64,000 nt of DNA from Phytopseudomonas straminea (GCF_900112645.1 NZ_FOMO01000001.1:124001-188000), one strand, 5' to 3'; counted from the first letter of the stretch, positions 17,512-27,558 are shown. Program-made: numbers and translations. The notes: generated from the letters alone by a model not told the origin.

Positions 17512-18486
17512 ATGACCCATCCCTTCGCCGCCCTCACCCCCGATCTGGTTCTGGATGCCGTCGAGAGTCTGGGCTACCTCAGCGATGCCCGTGTATTGGC
17601 CCTGAACAGCTACGAAAACCGTGTTTATCAAGTGGGCATCGAGGCCGAAACGCCGCTGATCGCCAAGTTCTACCGGCCGGATCGCTGGACGGACGAAGCG
17701 ATTCGCGAAGAGCACAGCTTCACCGCCGAACTGGCCGAACGCGAAGTGCCGGTGGTGGCGCCGCTGCAGCGTGACGGCGAAACCCTGTTCGCGCACGCCG
17801 GCTTTCGCTTTGCACTGTTTCCGCGCCGCGGTGGGCGCGCGCCAGAGCCGGGCAACCTGGATCAGCTATATCGCCTAGGCCAACTGCTTGGCCGCCTGCA
17901 CGCGGTCGGCGCGATGGGCCCCTTCAAGCACCGCGAATTGCTGCGGGTCGACAACTTCGGTCACGCCTCGCTGGCCACCCTGCTGGACGGCAACTTCATT
18001 CCCAAAAGCCTGCTGCCGGCCTACGAATCGGTGGCTCGCGACCTGCTGGCGCGTCTGGACAAACTGTTCGCGGCAAATCCGGTCAAGGCGATTCGTCTGC
18101 ACGGCGACTGTCACCCCGGCAACCTGCTGTGCCGTGACGAGACCTTCCACATGGTCGACCTGGACGACTGCCGCATGGGCCCGGCCATTCAGGACCTGTG
18201 GATGATGCTGGCGGGGGAGCGCCACGAGCGCCTCGGGCAGATCGCCGAACTGGTCGACGGCTATCAGGAATTCCACGATTTCGATCCCCGTGAACTGCCG
18301 CTGATCGAAGGTTTACGCTCCCTGCGCCTGATGCATTACAGCGCCTGGCTGGCGCGCCGCTGGGACGACCCGGCATTCCCCCAGAGCTTTCCCTGGTTCG
18401 GCAGCGAGCGCTACTGGGGCGAGCAGATCCTGATGCTGCGCGAGCAGATCGCGGCGCTGGATGAAGAGCCGCTGAAGCTGTTCTGA
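17512..18486 (+). CDS. srkA: Stress response kinase SrkA (YihE) homologue
   Basis: A 324-residue aminoglycoside-phosphotransferase-fold kinase. In E. coli SrkA/YihE phosphorylates Ser/Thr and protects from stress-induced death. The catalytic loop is LHGDCHPGNLL (about 200-210) and the Mg loop is MVDLDDCRMGP (about 216-226). The N-terminal NSYENRVYQVG segment is typical of YihE. AGGAG at 17501-17505 supports the start. It follows modE by 66 bases on the same strand. Confidence 0.9.
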   Translation: MTHPFAALTPDLVLDAVESLGYLSDARVLALNSYENRVYQVGIEAETPLIAKFYRPDRWTDEAIREEHSFTAELAEREVPVVAPLQRDGETLFAHAGFRFALFPRRGGRAPEPGNLDQLYRLGQLLGRLHAVGAMGPFKHRELLRVDNFGHASLATLLDGNFIPKSLLPAYESVARDLLARLDKLFAANPVKAIRLHGDCHPGNLLCRDETFHMVDLDDCRMGPAIQDLWMMLAGERHERLGQIAELVDGYQEFHDFDPRELPLIEGLRSLRLMHYSAWLARRWDDPAFPQSFPWFGSERYWGEQILMLREQIAALDEEPLKLF

Positions 18487-18576
18487 AACTCACGGATTCG
18501 GCAAGAAAAAGCTGAACGCGCAGACAACTGCGCACTAGAATGATGCGCTTTCCCCACTGCCTCGATAAGGACTTAC

Positions 18577-19473
18577 ATGGCCACCGCAGATTTGCGCCGC
18601 GGCTACATCCTGGGCCTTTCCGCCTACGTCATCTGGGGCCTGTTCCCGATGTACTTCAAGGCGATCCAGGCCGTTCCCTCGCTGGAAATCATCGTTCATC
18701 GCGCCATCTGGTCGGCGCTGTTCGGCGCCTTGCTGCTGCTCGTCTGGAAGCACCCGGGCTGGCTGCGCGAACTGATCGACCACCCCAAGCGCTTCGCGGT
18801 GCTGGCCCTGAGCGGCTCGCTGATCGCCGGCAACTGGCTGATCTACGTCTGGGCGGTGAACAACGGGCGCATGCTCGAGGCGAGCCTGGGTTACTACATC
18901 AACCCGCTGGTCAACGTGCTGCTCGGCATGCTGATTCTTGGCGAACGGCTGCGGCGCTTGCAGTGGGTCGCGGTGGCGCTGGCGGCGATTGGCGTCGGCC
19001 AACAGGTGTGGCAGGTGGGCAGCCTGCCTTGGGTGTCGCTGGCCCTGGCGTTGAGCTTCGCGACCTACGGGCTGATCCGCAAGAAAGCGCCAGTCGCCGC
19101 GCTGCCGGGGCTGGTGGTGGAAACCTGGATTTTGTTGCCGCTGGCCATCGGCTGGATTGTCTTCCACCCAGACGCGATGAGCAGTCAGCCGGCGTTCTGG
19201 ACTACGAGTGAGGCGCTGTGGCTGATGGCCGCCGGCCCGGTCACTCTGATTCCGCTGGTGTGTTTCAACGCCGCTGCGCGGCATCTGCCCTTCGCCACCC
19301 TGGGCTTTTTGCAATACGTGGCACCGACTCTGGTGCTGCTGCTGGCGGTGTTCGTTTTCGACGAGCATTTCGACCCAGCGAAACTCATCTCCTTTCTGCT
19401 TATCTGGGCGGGGCTGGCGGTATACAGCGTCGACGCCTGGCGAACCCTGCGCAAGCGCCCGGCAACCGTTTGA
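18577..19473 (+). CDS. rarD: RarD family EamA-type transporter
   Basis: A 298-residue inner-membrane protein with about ten hydrophobic helices arranged as two EamA repeats. The family signature YVIWGLFPMYFK lies at 12-23 and EIIVHRAIWS follows. RarD was named for a link to chloramphenicol sensitivity; the transported compound is not established for most members. AAGGA at 18567-18571 supports the start. A terminator hairpin follows the stop at once. Confidence 0.92.
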   Translation: MATADLRRGYILGLSAYVIWGLFPMYFKAIQAVPSLEIIVHRAIWSALFGALLLLVWKHPGWLRELIDHPKRFAVLALSGSLIAGNWLIYVWAVNNGRMLEASLGYYINPLVNVLLGMLILGERLRRLQWVAVALAAIGVGQQVWQVGSLPWVSLALALSFATYGLIRKKAPVAALPGLVVETWILLPLAIGWIVFHPDAMSSQPAFWTTSEALWLMAAGPVTLIPLVCFNAAARHLPFATLGFLQYVAPTLVLLLAVFVFDEHFDPAKLISFLLIWAGLAVYSVDAWRTLRKRPATV

Positions 19474-19478
19474 AAGCA

Positions 19479-19510
19479 AAGGCCGCTGATTCAGCGGCCT
19501 TGTCGTTTCT
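19479..19510. terminator. Bidirectional terminator between rarD and gcvR
   Basis: The stem is AAGGCCGCT-GATTC-AGCGGCCTT at 19479-19501, with short T-rich flanks on both sides. The flanking genes converge, so it probably serves both. Confidence 0.6.
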
Positions 19511-19529
19511 GGCGAACAGGTTCAGTCCC

Positions 19530-20048
19530 TTAGTCTTCCATGCGCAGCTTGAGCTCCACCATCAGGTCATCCGCCAGGCTTTCCAGCGAGGTCTGCAGGG
19601 TGCTTAGCGGCAAGCCTTCCGGTACCGCCAGGGTCGCCTGGGCGTGGAACAGCGGCTCGCCGCTCATGGGTGCGGGCGTCACTTCGGTCACCAGGTTTTC
19701 CAGGTTGACGCCATTGGCGGCCAGCAGCCGGGTGATGTCGCGCACGATCCCGGCGCGGTCGTTGCCCAACAGATCAAGGTGAATGGACTTCCAGGTGCAG
19801 TCCGGCTCTGCGCCGGCCGAGGCGAGCTGCACGCGAATGCCCTGGGCGCTGAGCTCGCCCAGCGCCTCCATCAGCGCGCCATGGGAGGCGGCCGGTACAT
19901 CAACGCGCAGGATGCCGGCGAACTGCCCGGCCATGCGCGACATACGGCTCTCCAGCCAGTTACCACCGTGCTTGGCCACGCACTGGGCAACGCGCTCGAC
20001 CAGGCCGGGCTGGTCCTGGGCAATAACGGTGAGTATCAGGTGATCCAT
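19530..20048 (-). CDS. ACT-domain protein, glycine cleavage repressor-like (GcvR)
   Basis: A 172-residue protein with two ACT domains (about 3-75 and 88-165), each starting with a typical ACT strand (LILTVIAQDQPGLVERVAQC; IHLDLLGNDRAGIVRDITRL). In E. coli GcvR binds glycine and antagonises the activator GcvA. Pseudomonas has several such proteins, so the exact target is uncertain. The start at 20048 is favoured because GAGGA lies seven bases before it; an ATG at 20054 is an alternative. It is 23 bases downstream of the acetyltransferase gene. Confidence 0.8.
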   Translation of the reverse strand: MDHLILTVIAQDQPGLVERVAQCVAKHGGNWLESRMSRMAGQFAGILRVDVPAASHGALMEALGELSAQGIRVQLASAGAEPDCTWKSIHLDLLGNDRAGIVRDITRLLAANGVNLENLVTEVTPAPMSGEPLFHAQATLAVPEGLPLSTLQTSLESLADDLMVELKLRMED

Positions 20049-20071
20049 GCTCATGTCCTCGTCGTGGGCGC

Positions 20072-20518
20072 TCAATTCAGGTCGAGCCAATAGGTCAGGT
20101 AAACCTCATCCCGAACATAGCCGAGACGTTCATAGAGAGACTGCGCCGCCAGGTTGGTTCGCGCCGTTTCCAGCTGCAAGCCGCAGGCGCCGGTAGCCAG
20201 CGCATGCTGCCTGGCAGCCTCGAGCAGTTGCTCACCGATGCCCTGGCGCCGCGCGTGATCGGCGACGTACAGGTCGCTGAGCAGCAGGCTCGGGCGCAGC
20301 GCCAGTGATGCATAAAGCGGATAGAGCTGCACGAAGCCCTGGGCCGCGCCCTCTTCGCTGCGGGCGATCAAGATCGTCGAGTCGCTGCGCTCCAGCCGCG
20401 CCGAGAGAAAATCGCGCACCTCCCGGGTGCTTTTGTCGACCTTGTAAAAGGTCAGATAGGCCGCGAACAGCGGCACCAGGTCATCGAGATCAGCAGTGGT
20501 CGCAGCGCGTGTCGGCAT
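20072..20518 (-). CDS. GNAT family N-acetyltransferase
   Basis: A 148-residue acetyltransferase. Motif A, the acetyl-CoA pyrophosphate loop, is visible as LYVADHARRQGIGEQLLEAA (about 87-106), with Q/R-x-x-G-x-G/A expressed as RRQGIG. The C-terminal SLYERLGYVRDEVYLTYWLD is typical. The acceptor substrate cannot be told from sequence. It probably shares a transcript with the downstream ACT-domain gene and is divergent from glcB. Confidence 0.88.
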   Translation of the reverse strand: MPTRAATTADLDDLVPLFAAYLTFYKVDKSTREVRDFLSARLERSDSTILIARSEEGAAQGFVQLYPLYASLALRPSLLLSDLYVADHARRQGIGEQLLEAARQHALATGACGLQLETARTNLAAQSLYERLGYVRDEVYLTYWLDLN

Positions 20519-20630
20519 GTTGGCGTCCTCACAGGTGGTCTGCAGTATAGGCAGCGGTGCGCCAATCAGCTTCCTGGCAAGAATACGACCAAGGTCGCGG
20601 CGATCATTTCCGGACTGTTTTTCCCAATTC

Positions 20631-20666
20631 GTTCATGTAGTATCAGCCAAACCCCACTACATGAAC
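20631..20666. promoter_or_regulatory. 11-bp perfect palindrome upstream of glcB (RccR-like operator)
   Basis: GTTCATGTAGT (20631-20641) and ACTACATGAAC (20656-20666) are perfect inverted arms with 14 bases between. The TGTAGT...ACTACA core matches, as I recall it, the site bound by RccR, the KDPG-responsive regulator that controls glcB in P. fluorescens. It lies 160 bases before the glcB start, in a 308-base gap that otherwise shows no gene. Confidence 0.6.
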
Positions 20667-20826
20667 CCAAACCCAGTCCTGCTGGTTGTGGAAAACCCCG
20701 CTCACGAAGCACCTCCAGACACGCCGCAACGCGGGCAGCCGTCGACCACGGCCCCAAGGCGATCGGTCTGCGCAGCATCGAGGGTTCCCGCCGTTACACA
20801 GGCTAAGCGAAGCAGAGAGGCGAGAG

Positions 20827-23004
20827 ATGACTGAGCGTATTCGAGTCGGTGGCCTGCAGGTCGCCGAGGTGCTGTTCGATTTCATCAACAACGAAGCCAT
20901 TCCCGGCAGCGGCGTGACCGCCGAGGCATTCTGGGCCGGCGCCGATGCCGTGTTCCGTGACCTGACGCCAAAGAACCGCGCGCTGCTCGACAAGCGCGAT
21001 CAGCTGCAGGCGCAGATCGACGGCTGGCACCGCGAACGGGCCGGCAAACCACACGATGCGGCGGCCTACAAAACCTTCCTGCAGCAGATCGGCTACCTGC
21101 AGCCGCAGCCTGAGCACGTGCAGGTCAGCACCGAGAACGTCGACGACGAGATCGCACGCATGGCCGGCCCGCAGTTGGTGGTGCCGGTGATGAACGCGCG
21201 CTTCGCGCTCAACGCCAGCAACGCCCGCTGGGGCTCGCTGTACGACGCGCTGTACGGCACCGATGCGATCAGCGAGGAAGGCGGCGCCGAAAAGGGCAAG
21301 GGCTACAACCGCGTTCGCGGCGACAAGGTGATCGCCGCCGCGCGCGCCTTCCTCGATGAAAGCGCGCCGCTGGCCACCGGCTCCCACGCCGAGGTCACCG
21401 GTTACCGCATCGAAGGCGACAAACTGCTGGTTACCCTGACCAATGGGGACATCAGCGGCCTGCGCGACGCCGATCAACTGGTCGGTTTCCAGGGCGAGGC
21501 CGCCGCGCCCATCGCCGTCCTGCTCAAGCACAACGGCCTGCATTTCGAGATCCAGATCGACGCCGCCAGCCCGATCGGCAGCACCGACGTCGCTGGCGTG
21601 AAGAACGTGCTGATGGAATCGGCGCTGACCACCATCATGGACTGCGAAGACTCGGTGGCGGCGGTGGATGCCGACGACAAGACCCTGGTCTACCGCAACT
21701 GGCTGGGCCTGATGAAGGGCGACCTCAGCGAAGAAGTCAGCAAGGGCGGCAGCACCTTCACCCGTACCATGAACCCGGATCGCGTCTACACCCGACCGAA
21801 CGGCGGCGAGTTGACCCTGCACGGGCGCAGCCTGCTGTTCGTGCGCAACGTCGGCCACCTGATGACCAACCCGGCGGTGCTCGACGCCAGCGGCAACGAG
21901 CTGCCCGAAGGCATCCTCGATGCGCTGTGCACCAGCCTCGCCGCGCTGCACAACCTCAACGGCAACAATAGCCGCGCCAACAGCCGCACCGGCTCGGTGT
22001 ACATCGTCAAACCGAAGATGCACGGCCCTGAAGAAGTGGCGTTCACCAGCGAACTGTTCGGCCGTGTCGAGCAGGTGCTGGGCCTGGCGCGCAACACGCT
22101 CAAGGTCGGCATCATGGATGAAGAACGGCGCACCACCGTCAACCTCAAGGCCTGTATCGCCGCGGCCAGCGAGCGTGTGGTGTTCATCAACACCGGTTTC
22201 CTCGACCGCACCGGCGACGAAATCCATACCTCCATGGAAGCCGGCGCCATGGTGCGCAAGGCCGCCATGAAGAGCGAGAAGTGGATCAGCGCCTACGAGA
22301 ACAACAACGTCGACGTCGGCCTGGCCAGCGGCCTGCAGGGCCGTGCGCAGATCGGCAAGGGCATGTGGGCGATGCCCGACCTGATGGCCGCCATGCTAGA
22401 ACAGAAGATCGGCCACCCGCTGGCCGGTGCCAACACCGCCTGGGTGCCCTCGCCGACCGCCGCCACCCTGCACGCGCTGCACTATCACAAGGTCGACGTG
22501 TTCGCCCGCCAGGCCGAGCTGACCAAACGCGCCCCGGCCTCGCTGGATGAAATCCTCAGCATTCCGCTGGCGCCAGACACCAACTGGAGCGACGAGGAAA
22601 TCCGCAACGAGCTGGACAACAACGCCCAGGGCATCCTCGGCTACGTGGTGCGCTGGATCGACCAGGGCGTCGGCTGCTCCAAGGTGCCGGACATCAATGA
22701 CATCGGCCTGATGGAAGATCGCGCCACCCTGCGCATCTCCAGCCAGCTGCTGGCCAACTGGCTGCGCCACGGCGTAGTCAGCGAGGCGCAGGTGCTGGAG
22801 AGCCTCAAGCGCATGGCGCCGGTGGTGGACCGGCAGAATGCCGGCGATGCGCTGTACCGCCCGATGGCACCGGACTTCGACGCCAACATCGCCTTCCAGG
22901 CGGCCGTGGAGCTGGTGCTCGAAGGCACCAAACAGCCCAACGGCTACACCGAACCGGTGCTGCATCGCCGTCGTCGGGAACTGAAGGCCAGCCTGGCGCG
23001 CTAA
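20827..23004 (+). CDS. glcB: Malate synthase G
   Basis: A 725-residue enzyme that condenses glyoxylate with acetyl-CoA to give malate, completing the glyoxylate shunt. Its length is that of isoform G. Characteristic stretches are [31 protein letters not shown] (metal/active-site region) and [17 protein letters not shown]. The start at 20827 ([20 protein letters not shown]) matches the family N-terminus and has a purine-rich GAGAGGCGAGAG just before it; an open frame extends 47 codons further upstream but looks non-coding. A strong terminator follows. The gene is needed for growth on acetate and fatty acids, which fits the acyl-CoA dehydrogenases nearby. Confidence 0.96.
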   Translation: MTERIRVGGLQVAEVLFDFINNEAIPGSGVTAEAFWAGADAVFRDLTPKNRALLDKRDQLQAQIDGWHRERAGKPHDAAAYKTFLQQIGYLQPQPEHVQVSTENVDDEIARMAGPQLVVPVMNARFALNASNARWGSLYDALYGTDAISEEGGAEKGKGYNRVRGDKVIAAARAFLDESAPLATGSHAEVTGYRIEGDKLLVTLTNGDISGLRDADQLVGFQGEAAAPIAVLLKHNGLHFEIQIDAASPIGSTDVAGVKNVLMESALTTIMDCEDSVAAVDADDKTLVYRNWLGLMKGDLSEEVSKGGSTFTRTMNPDRVYTRPNGGELTLHGRSLLFVRNVGHLMTNPAVLDASGNELPEGILDALCTSLAALHNLNGNNSRANSRTGSVYIVKPKMHGPEEVAFTSELFGRVEQVLGLARNTLKVGIMDEERRTTVNLKACIAAASERVVFINTGFLDRTGDEIHTSMEAGAMVRKAAMKSEKWISAYENNNVDVGLASGLQGRAQIGKGMWAMPDLMAAMLEQKIGHPLAGANTAWVPSPTAATLHALHYHKVDVFARQAELTKRAPASLDEILSIPLAPDTNWSDEEIRNELDNNAQGILGYVVRWIDQGVGCSKVPDINDIGLMEDRATLRISSQLLANWLRHGVVSEAQVLESLKRMAPVVDRQNAGDALYRPMAPDFDANIAFQAAVELVLEGTKQPNGYTEPVLHRRRRELKASLAR

Positions 23005-23014
23005 GCGTCAACGC

Positions 23015-23050
23015 AAAAAAGAAAACCGCCGAGAGGCGGTTTTCTTTTAT
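23015..23050 (+). terminator. Rho-independent terminator of glcB
   Basis: GAAAACCGCC-GAGA-GGCGGTTTTC at 23021-23044 is followed by TTTTAT. The A-run upstream allows function on both strands. Confidence 0.85.
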
Positions 23051-23120
23051 TCGCAGATTGGTTGGTGGATTACGGCGCCACGAACGCCGTAACACGCCTC
23101 AACGGCGAAGCGGCGCCTGC

Positions 23121-23167
23121 ACCCGCCCTACGATTCGAAGAGACCACGCACACCCCGTAGGGTGGGT
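23121..23167. repeat. Inverted repeat with CGTAGGGTGGGT arm
   Basis: ACCCGCCCTACG (23121-23132) pairs with CGTAGGGTGGGT (23156-23167) with one G-T-type mismatch. The same CGTAGGGTGGGT sequence occurs at 42595-42606, and GTAACCCACC follows at about 23219, so this is a member of a dispersed intergenic repeat family. Confidence 0.6.
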
Positions 23168-23251
23168 AAACGACGCATGGCAGATTACGTCCTGACACCG
23201 CTGCTCTCTGCGCGTCGCGTAACCCACCAAGCGATCTCACCCCAGACACGA

Positions 23252-24295
23252 TCAAGCCGCCGGCTGCACCGCCACCCGCCGCTGCTGCCAGCGGTAGACG
23301 GAGAAGCGTTTGGGCATTTCGTACAGCCAGTTAATGCCCAGCGCCTCGAGAATCTTCGCGGCAATCACCGGCAGCAGCACGCCGGCCAGGCAGCCGACGA
23401 CGATATGCACGGTGTCGTCGTTGATGCCCAGGAACTTGTTGAGGATCACCCGCGCGCCGCTGCCGGCCAGGATGTGCATCAGGAAGATCGGCATCGACAG
23501 CGCGCCCAGGGTCAGCATCCAGCCCACCGGCCGACGCGCCAGCACCATGCACAGGCTGACGGTGAACAGGATGCCGATAAAGGCCACCACCAGCGACGCC
23601 GCGCCGCGGTCGATGTAGGTCAGCCCCAGCACGCCGTGGAACACATACTGCGCCACCACGAAGGCAAGGCCACTGCCCAAGGCCACGGCCGAAGCACGGG
23701 ATTCGATGCTACCGCGGATCTGGTTGAACCAGATGCCCAAGGCGAAGAACACGAAATTCTGTGCCAGGAATATCAGCACCCCGACACGTGGCGTCCACTG
23801 CTGCAGCAGGTAGAACAGCGCACTGAGCACCAACAGCGGTAGGAAGGCCCGCGTCGAGAAGCGGCGGTACAGCAGAATCGCCAGGCAGAACGCGGCGAAT
23901 AGCGCGTACAGGAACCAGAACTGCGCCCGTGGCGACCACAGCAGCGTCAGCACCTCGCCCATGCTGACGCCGCCGTTGGTGTAGCGCGACAGCATCGCTT
24001 CGATGGTGCCCTGCAGCAGGGACCAGAGCACGAACGGATAGAAGATGGTATCGATCTTGTTGCAGAACAGGCCGACACCGCCGCGGTTGTTCAGCGAATG
24101 CCAAAAGAACAACCCGGACAGAAAGAAGAACAGCGGCATGTGGAAGGTGTAGATGATGCTGTCCACCAGCCAGTGGAAATCCACGTTCTCGGTGATGATG
24201 CCGCCGTTGAGCAAGCCCCGCACCACATGGCCATAGACCACCAGGAGGATGCCGATGGCCTTGGCGTAATCCACCCATAAATTGCGGTTTTGCAT
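23252..24295 (-). CDS. Membrane acyltransferase family 3 protein
   Basis: A 347-residue inner-membrane protein with about ten hydrophobic helices. It begins MQNRNLWVDYAKAIGILLVV and has the family's conserved early residues (YAK, then YGHVVRG with its histidine). Acyltransferase-3 proteins such as OafA or NodX acetylate or acylate sugars of exported glycans. The gene lies 87 bases after a secreted GH5 glycosidase on the same strand, suggesting a shared role in modifying or trimming an extracellular polysaccharide. No glycosyltransferases are nearby, so the glycan is unknown. Confidence 0.85.
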   Translation of the reverse strand: MQNRNLWVDYAKAIGILLVVYGHVVRGLLNGGIITENVDFHWLVDSIIYTFHMPLFFFLSGLFFWHSLNNRGGVGLFCNKIDTIFYPFVLWSLLQGTIEAMLSRYTNGGVSMGEVLTLLWSPRAQFWFLYALFAAFCLAILLYRRFSTRAFLPLLVLSALFYLLQQWTPRVGVLIFLAQNFVFFALGIWFNQIRGSIESRASAVALGSGLAFVVAQYVFHGVLGLTYIDRGAASLVVAFIGILFTVSLCMVLARRPVGWMLTLGALSMPIFLMHILAGSGARVILNKFLGINDDTVHIVVGCLAGVLLPVIAAKILEALGINWLYEMPKRFSVYRWQQRRVAVQPAA

Positions 24296-24382
24296 GCGGG
24301 AATCCTTGAGATCGAGGTCAGCGCGAGGAGCGATGGCGGCGACCGGAGCGCCGCCACGCTGATCAGATCGTCAACCCGCGCT

Positions 24383-25426
24383 TCAGGTTCCCGGCCCGAT
24401 GCTGGTGCAGTTGCCGCCGCCCAGGTACTTCTTCAGCACCGCCCATTGCGGACGGTCCACACCCTTGACCGGCTCGACGGACAGCTTGTTCTTGCCCCAC
24501 GATGGCCCGGCTGCCCAGTAAGCGAACGGAATACAGTGCTTCTGCAGGTAGGCGAGCGTCTGATCCAGCGCCTTGAGGCCGCTTTCGTCCTCGGCCGGTA
24601 CACCGAACTCGCCGATATGGCCCTTCTTGTTGTGCTCGATCAACCAGTTGACGAAGGGCTCCAGGCGTTTGACGCCGATCTGCGGATCCAGATCGGTGGC
24701 CAGGGCGGTCTTGTAGAGGCCGCTGGCATCCGGATCGATGTACATATGCGCCGAATAGATCAGCTTGTCCGCCGGGTCCTTCAGGTCGAGCAGGTTGTCG
24801 TTGAGCTTGGGCCAGCGCAATGCAGACGAATATTCGGCGCCTTCGACGTAGATATCGTTCTTCGAGTCGTGCTTGCGCACGCCGTTGATACCGGCCTGGG
24901 CCACCTGCGGCCAGTACTTGTTGGCCGCGCCGTGGGGCTCGTTCATCAGGTCGTAGGAATACACGGCCGGGTGGCTGCCCCAGCGCTTGGCGATGCGTTC
25001 CATGAGGTTCTGGTAGGCGGAAATCGGTACGTCGTCAGTGCCGATGACCTTGCCGTAGTAGCGGCCATAGTTGTGCACGTCGAGCATCACCTCGATGCCG
25101 GCCTGCTGGGCTTCATCGAGGGTCTTGTCGATCAGCTTGGCGTACGCCTCGTCGAACTCGCCATTGGCCTTGGGCTGCAGGCGCTCCCAGATGAAGGAGA
25201 AGCGCACCCAGCTGATGCCCTTCTGCTGCCACTTCTCGTAATAGCCTTTGGGCGGGAAGAAGAAGTTGGTGCCGTGCTTGCCGGGAAGCACCGAGCTGGC
25301 GAACCCTGCGCCCGCAACGTTGATGCCGATCAGCTCGACCGGCTTGGTTTGTGCGCTGGCGACGCCGCAACTGAGCAGGATGCTGGTGCCGAGCGCCACG
25401 GCGTGACGCAGAATGCTGCCACTCAT
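24383..25426 (-). CDS. Secreted glycoside hydrolase family 5 protein
   Basis: A 347-residue protein with a signal peptide (cleavage near SAQ, residues 24-26). The TIM-barrel shows the GH5 residues: H118 in DVHNYGRYYG, acid/base E163 in YDLMNEPHG, nucleophile E273 in GHIGEFGVP, and a substrate-binding W near GPSWG. Clan GH-A enzymes of this type cut beta-1,4 or beta-1,3/1,6 glucans or mannans by a retaining mechanism. No carbohydrate-binding module is attached. It is probably co-transcribed with the acyltransferase gene downstream. Confidence 0.88.
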   Translation of the reverse strand: MSGSILRHAVALGTSILLSCGVASAQTKPVELIGINVAGAGFASSVLPGKHGTNFFFPPKGYYEKWQQKGISWVRFSFIWERLQPKANGEFDEAYAKLIDKTLDEAQQAGIEVMLDVHNYGRYYGKVIGTDDVPISAYQNLMERIAKRWGSHPAVYSYDLMNEPHGAANKYWPQVAQAGINGVRKHDSKNDIYVEGAEYSSALRWPKLNDNLLDLKDPADKLIYSAHMYIDPDASGLYKTALATDLDPQIGVKRLEPFVNWLIEHNKKGHIGEFGVPAEDESGLKALDQTLAYLQKHCIPFAYWAAGPSWGKNKLSVEPVKGVDRPQWAVLKKYLGGGNCTSIGPGT

Positions 25427-25626
25427 AGGTGAGGTCTCCTCTGTGCCTGGATGGGATGACTGCCTGAAAAACGCGTCTCAGACACATCAGGACGCCAATA
25501 GTGGTGAGAGGTTCACCGCAGGTCGGCATAATCGGCTCGCCGATCTGTCGCCTAGACTTACGTCCTATGTCGATTCCCGGCCTGGCTCGCCACCATGCCG
25601 CTACAAGAACAAAAGGAACGCGCGCA

Positions 25627-27558
25627 ATGAAACCAGCCGACGATTTCGTCCAGGCCGGCAAGACAGCGGTACGCCAGAACGTCCATGGCACCATGGAGTT
25701 TCTGCAGAAATTTCCACCCTTCAACCAGATGGACGCTGCCCATCTCGCCTACCTGGTCGAGCACTGCCAGCTGCGCTTCTATGGCGAAGACGAGGTGATC
25801 ATCCACCCCGATGACGGCCCGGTGCAGTACTTCTACATCGTCAAGCAGGGCCGCGTGCACGGCCAGCGCCCGCATTCGGCGCGGCGTGGCACCGAGACCA
25901 CCTTCGAGATCACCAGCGGCGAGTGTTTTCCCATGGCCGCGCTGATTGGCGAGCGCGCCACCCGCACCGCGCACCTGGCCGCCGAAGACACCTTCTGCCT
26001 GCTGCTCGATAAGGCCGCCTTCGCCCGCCTGTTCGCCCAGTCCACGCCGCTGCGCGACTTCGCCCTGCGCGGCGTCAGCAGCCTGCTCGACCAGGTCAAC
26101 CAGCAGGTGCAGATGCGCGCCGTGGAAACCCTCGGCTCGCAATATTCGCTCGACACTCGCCTGGGCGAGCTGGCCATGCGCCAACCGATTTCCTGCGCCC
26201 CCGAACTGCCGCTGCGCGACGCGGTGCGGCAGATGCACGAGCAGCAGGTCGGCAGCATCGTCATCGTCGATGCCGGCCTGCGCCCGCAAGGCATCTTCAC
26301 CCTGCGCGACCTGCGCCGCGCGGTGGCCGACGGCAGCTCCCTCGACCAGCCGATCAGTGGCCTGATGACCCAGGCACCCTTTCACCTGCCGCCGAGCGCC
26401 AGCGCCTTCGATGCCGCCATCGCCATGACCGAACGGCATATCGCTCACGTCTGCCTGGTGGACCAAGGTAGGCTGTGCGGCGTGGTTTCAGAGCGCGACC
26501 TGTTCTCCCTGCAGCGCGTCGATCTGGTGCATCTGGCGCGAACCATCCGCCACGCCGGCCGGGTGGAAACCCTCGCCGCGCTGCGTGAGGACATCCGCCA
26601 GCTGGTAGACCGCATGCTCGCCCACGGCGCCAGCTCCAGTCAGATCACCCATATCGTCACCCTGCTCAACGACCACATGGTCTGCCGGGTGATCGAGCTG
26701 ACCATCGAAGACCTGGGCGATCCGGGCGTGCCCTTCACCTGGCTGTGCTTCGGCAGCGAAGGCCGCCGCGAGCAGACCCTGCACACCGACCAGGACAACG
26801 GCATTCTTTTCGAAGCCGGCGATAACGTCGAAGCCGCCCAGCTGCGCGGCCGCCTGCTGCCGCTGGCCATGGAGATCAACGGGCGCCTGGCGCGCTGCGG
26901 CTTCACCCTGTGCAAGGGCGACATCATGGCCGGCAACCCGCAGCTGTGCCTGTCGCGCCAGGAATGGTCGCGGCGCTTCGCCGGCTTCATCCGCGAGGCC
27001 TCGCCGGAAAACCTGTTGGCCTCGACCATCTACTTCGACCTGCGCACCGTGTGGGGCGACGCCAGCGGCTGCGAAGCCCTGCGTGACGAGCTGCTCGGGC
27101 AGATCGCCGACAACCGCCTGTTCCAGCGCATGATGGCCGAGAACGCCCTGCGCCAGCGCCCGCCGGTGGGGCGCTTCCGAGACTTTGTGGTAGCCAGGCG
27201 CGGTGCCGAGAAGGACACCCTGGATCTCAAATCCCAGGGCCTCACGCCCTTCGTCGACGGCGCGCGCCTGCTCGCCCTGGCCAACGGCATCAAGGCCTGC
27301 AACACCCAGCAGCGGCTACGTGAACTGAGCGAGCGCGGGATCATCGACAAGCTGGATGGCGCCGCCTATGAAGAGGCCTACCACTTCATCCAGCAAACGC
27401 GCCTGCAGCAGCACCAGCTGCAGGCACGCCAGGCCCAGCCGTACTCCAATCGCCTCGACCCGGACAGCCTCAACCACCTGGACCGGCGCATCCTGCGCGA
27501 ATCCTTCCGTCAGGCCCAGCGTCTGCAAACCAGCCTGGGGTTACGTTACCAACTATGA
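25627..27558 (+). CDS. cNMP-binding / CBS / DUF294 nucleotidyltransferase-like protein
   Basis: A 643-residue cytosolic protein. Domains in order: cyclic-nucleotide-binding fold (about 25-140), a CBS pair (about 178-300), a DUF294 nucleotidyltransferase-like domain with CFGSEGRREQTLHTDQDNGI (residues 374-393, G376-S-E and acidic D388/D390 resembling the GS...D-x-D site), and the DUF294 C-terminal domain (about 470-640). The combination suggests a uridylyltransferase-like enzyme or sensor controlled by nucleotides, but no reaction is proven for it. AAGGAA before the ATG at 25627 supports the start; an open frame extends 42 codons upstream. Its stop overlaps the start of the exonuclease gene (ATGA). 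Confidence 0.87.
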   Translation: MKPADDFVQAGKTAVRQNVHGTMEFLQKFPPFNQMDAAHLAYLVEHCQLRFYGEDEVIIHPDDGPVQYFYIVKQGRVHGQRPHSARRGTETTFEITSGECFPMAALIGERATRTAHLAAEDTFCLLLDKAAFARLFAQSTPLRDFALRGVSSLLDQVNQQVQMRAVETLGSQYSLDTRLGELAMRQPISCAPELPLRDAVRQMHEQQVGSIVIVDAGLRPQGIFTLRDLRRAVADGSSLDQPISGLMTQAPFHLPPSASAFDAAIAMTERHIAHVCLVDQGRLCGVVSERDLFSLQRVDLVHLARTIRHAGRVETLAALREDIRQLVDRMLAHGASSSQITHIVTLLNDHMVCRVIELTIEDLGDPGVPFTWLCFGSEGRREQTLHTDQDNGILFEAGDNVEAAQLRGRLLPLAMEINGRLARCGFTLCKGDIMAGNPQLCLSRQEWSRRFAGFIREASPENLLASTIYFDLRTVWGDASGCEALRDELLGQIADNRLFQRMMAENALRQRPPVGRFRDFVVARRGAEKDTLDLKSQGLTPFVDGARLLALANGIKACNTQQRLRELSERGIIDKLDGAAYEEAYHFIQQTRLQQHQLQARQAQPYSNRLDPDSLNHLDRRILRESFRQAQRLQTSLGLRYQL

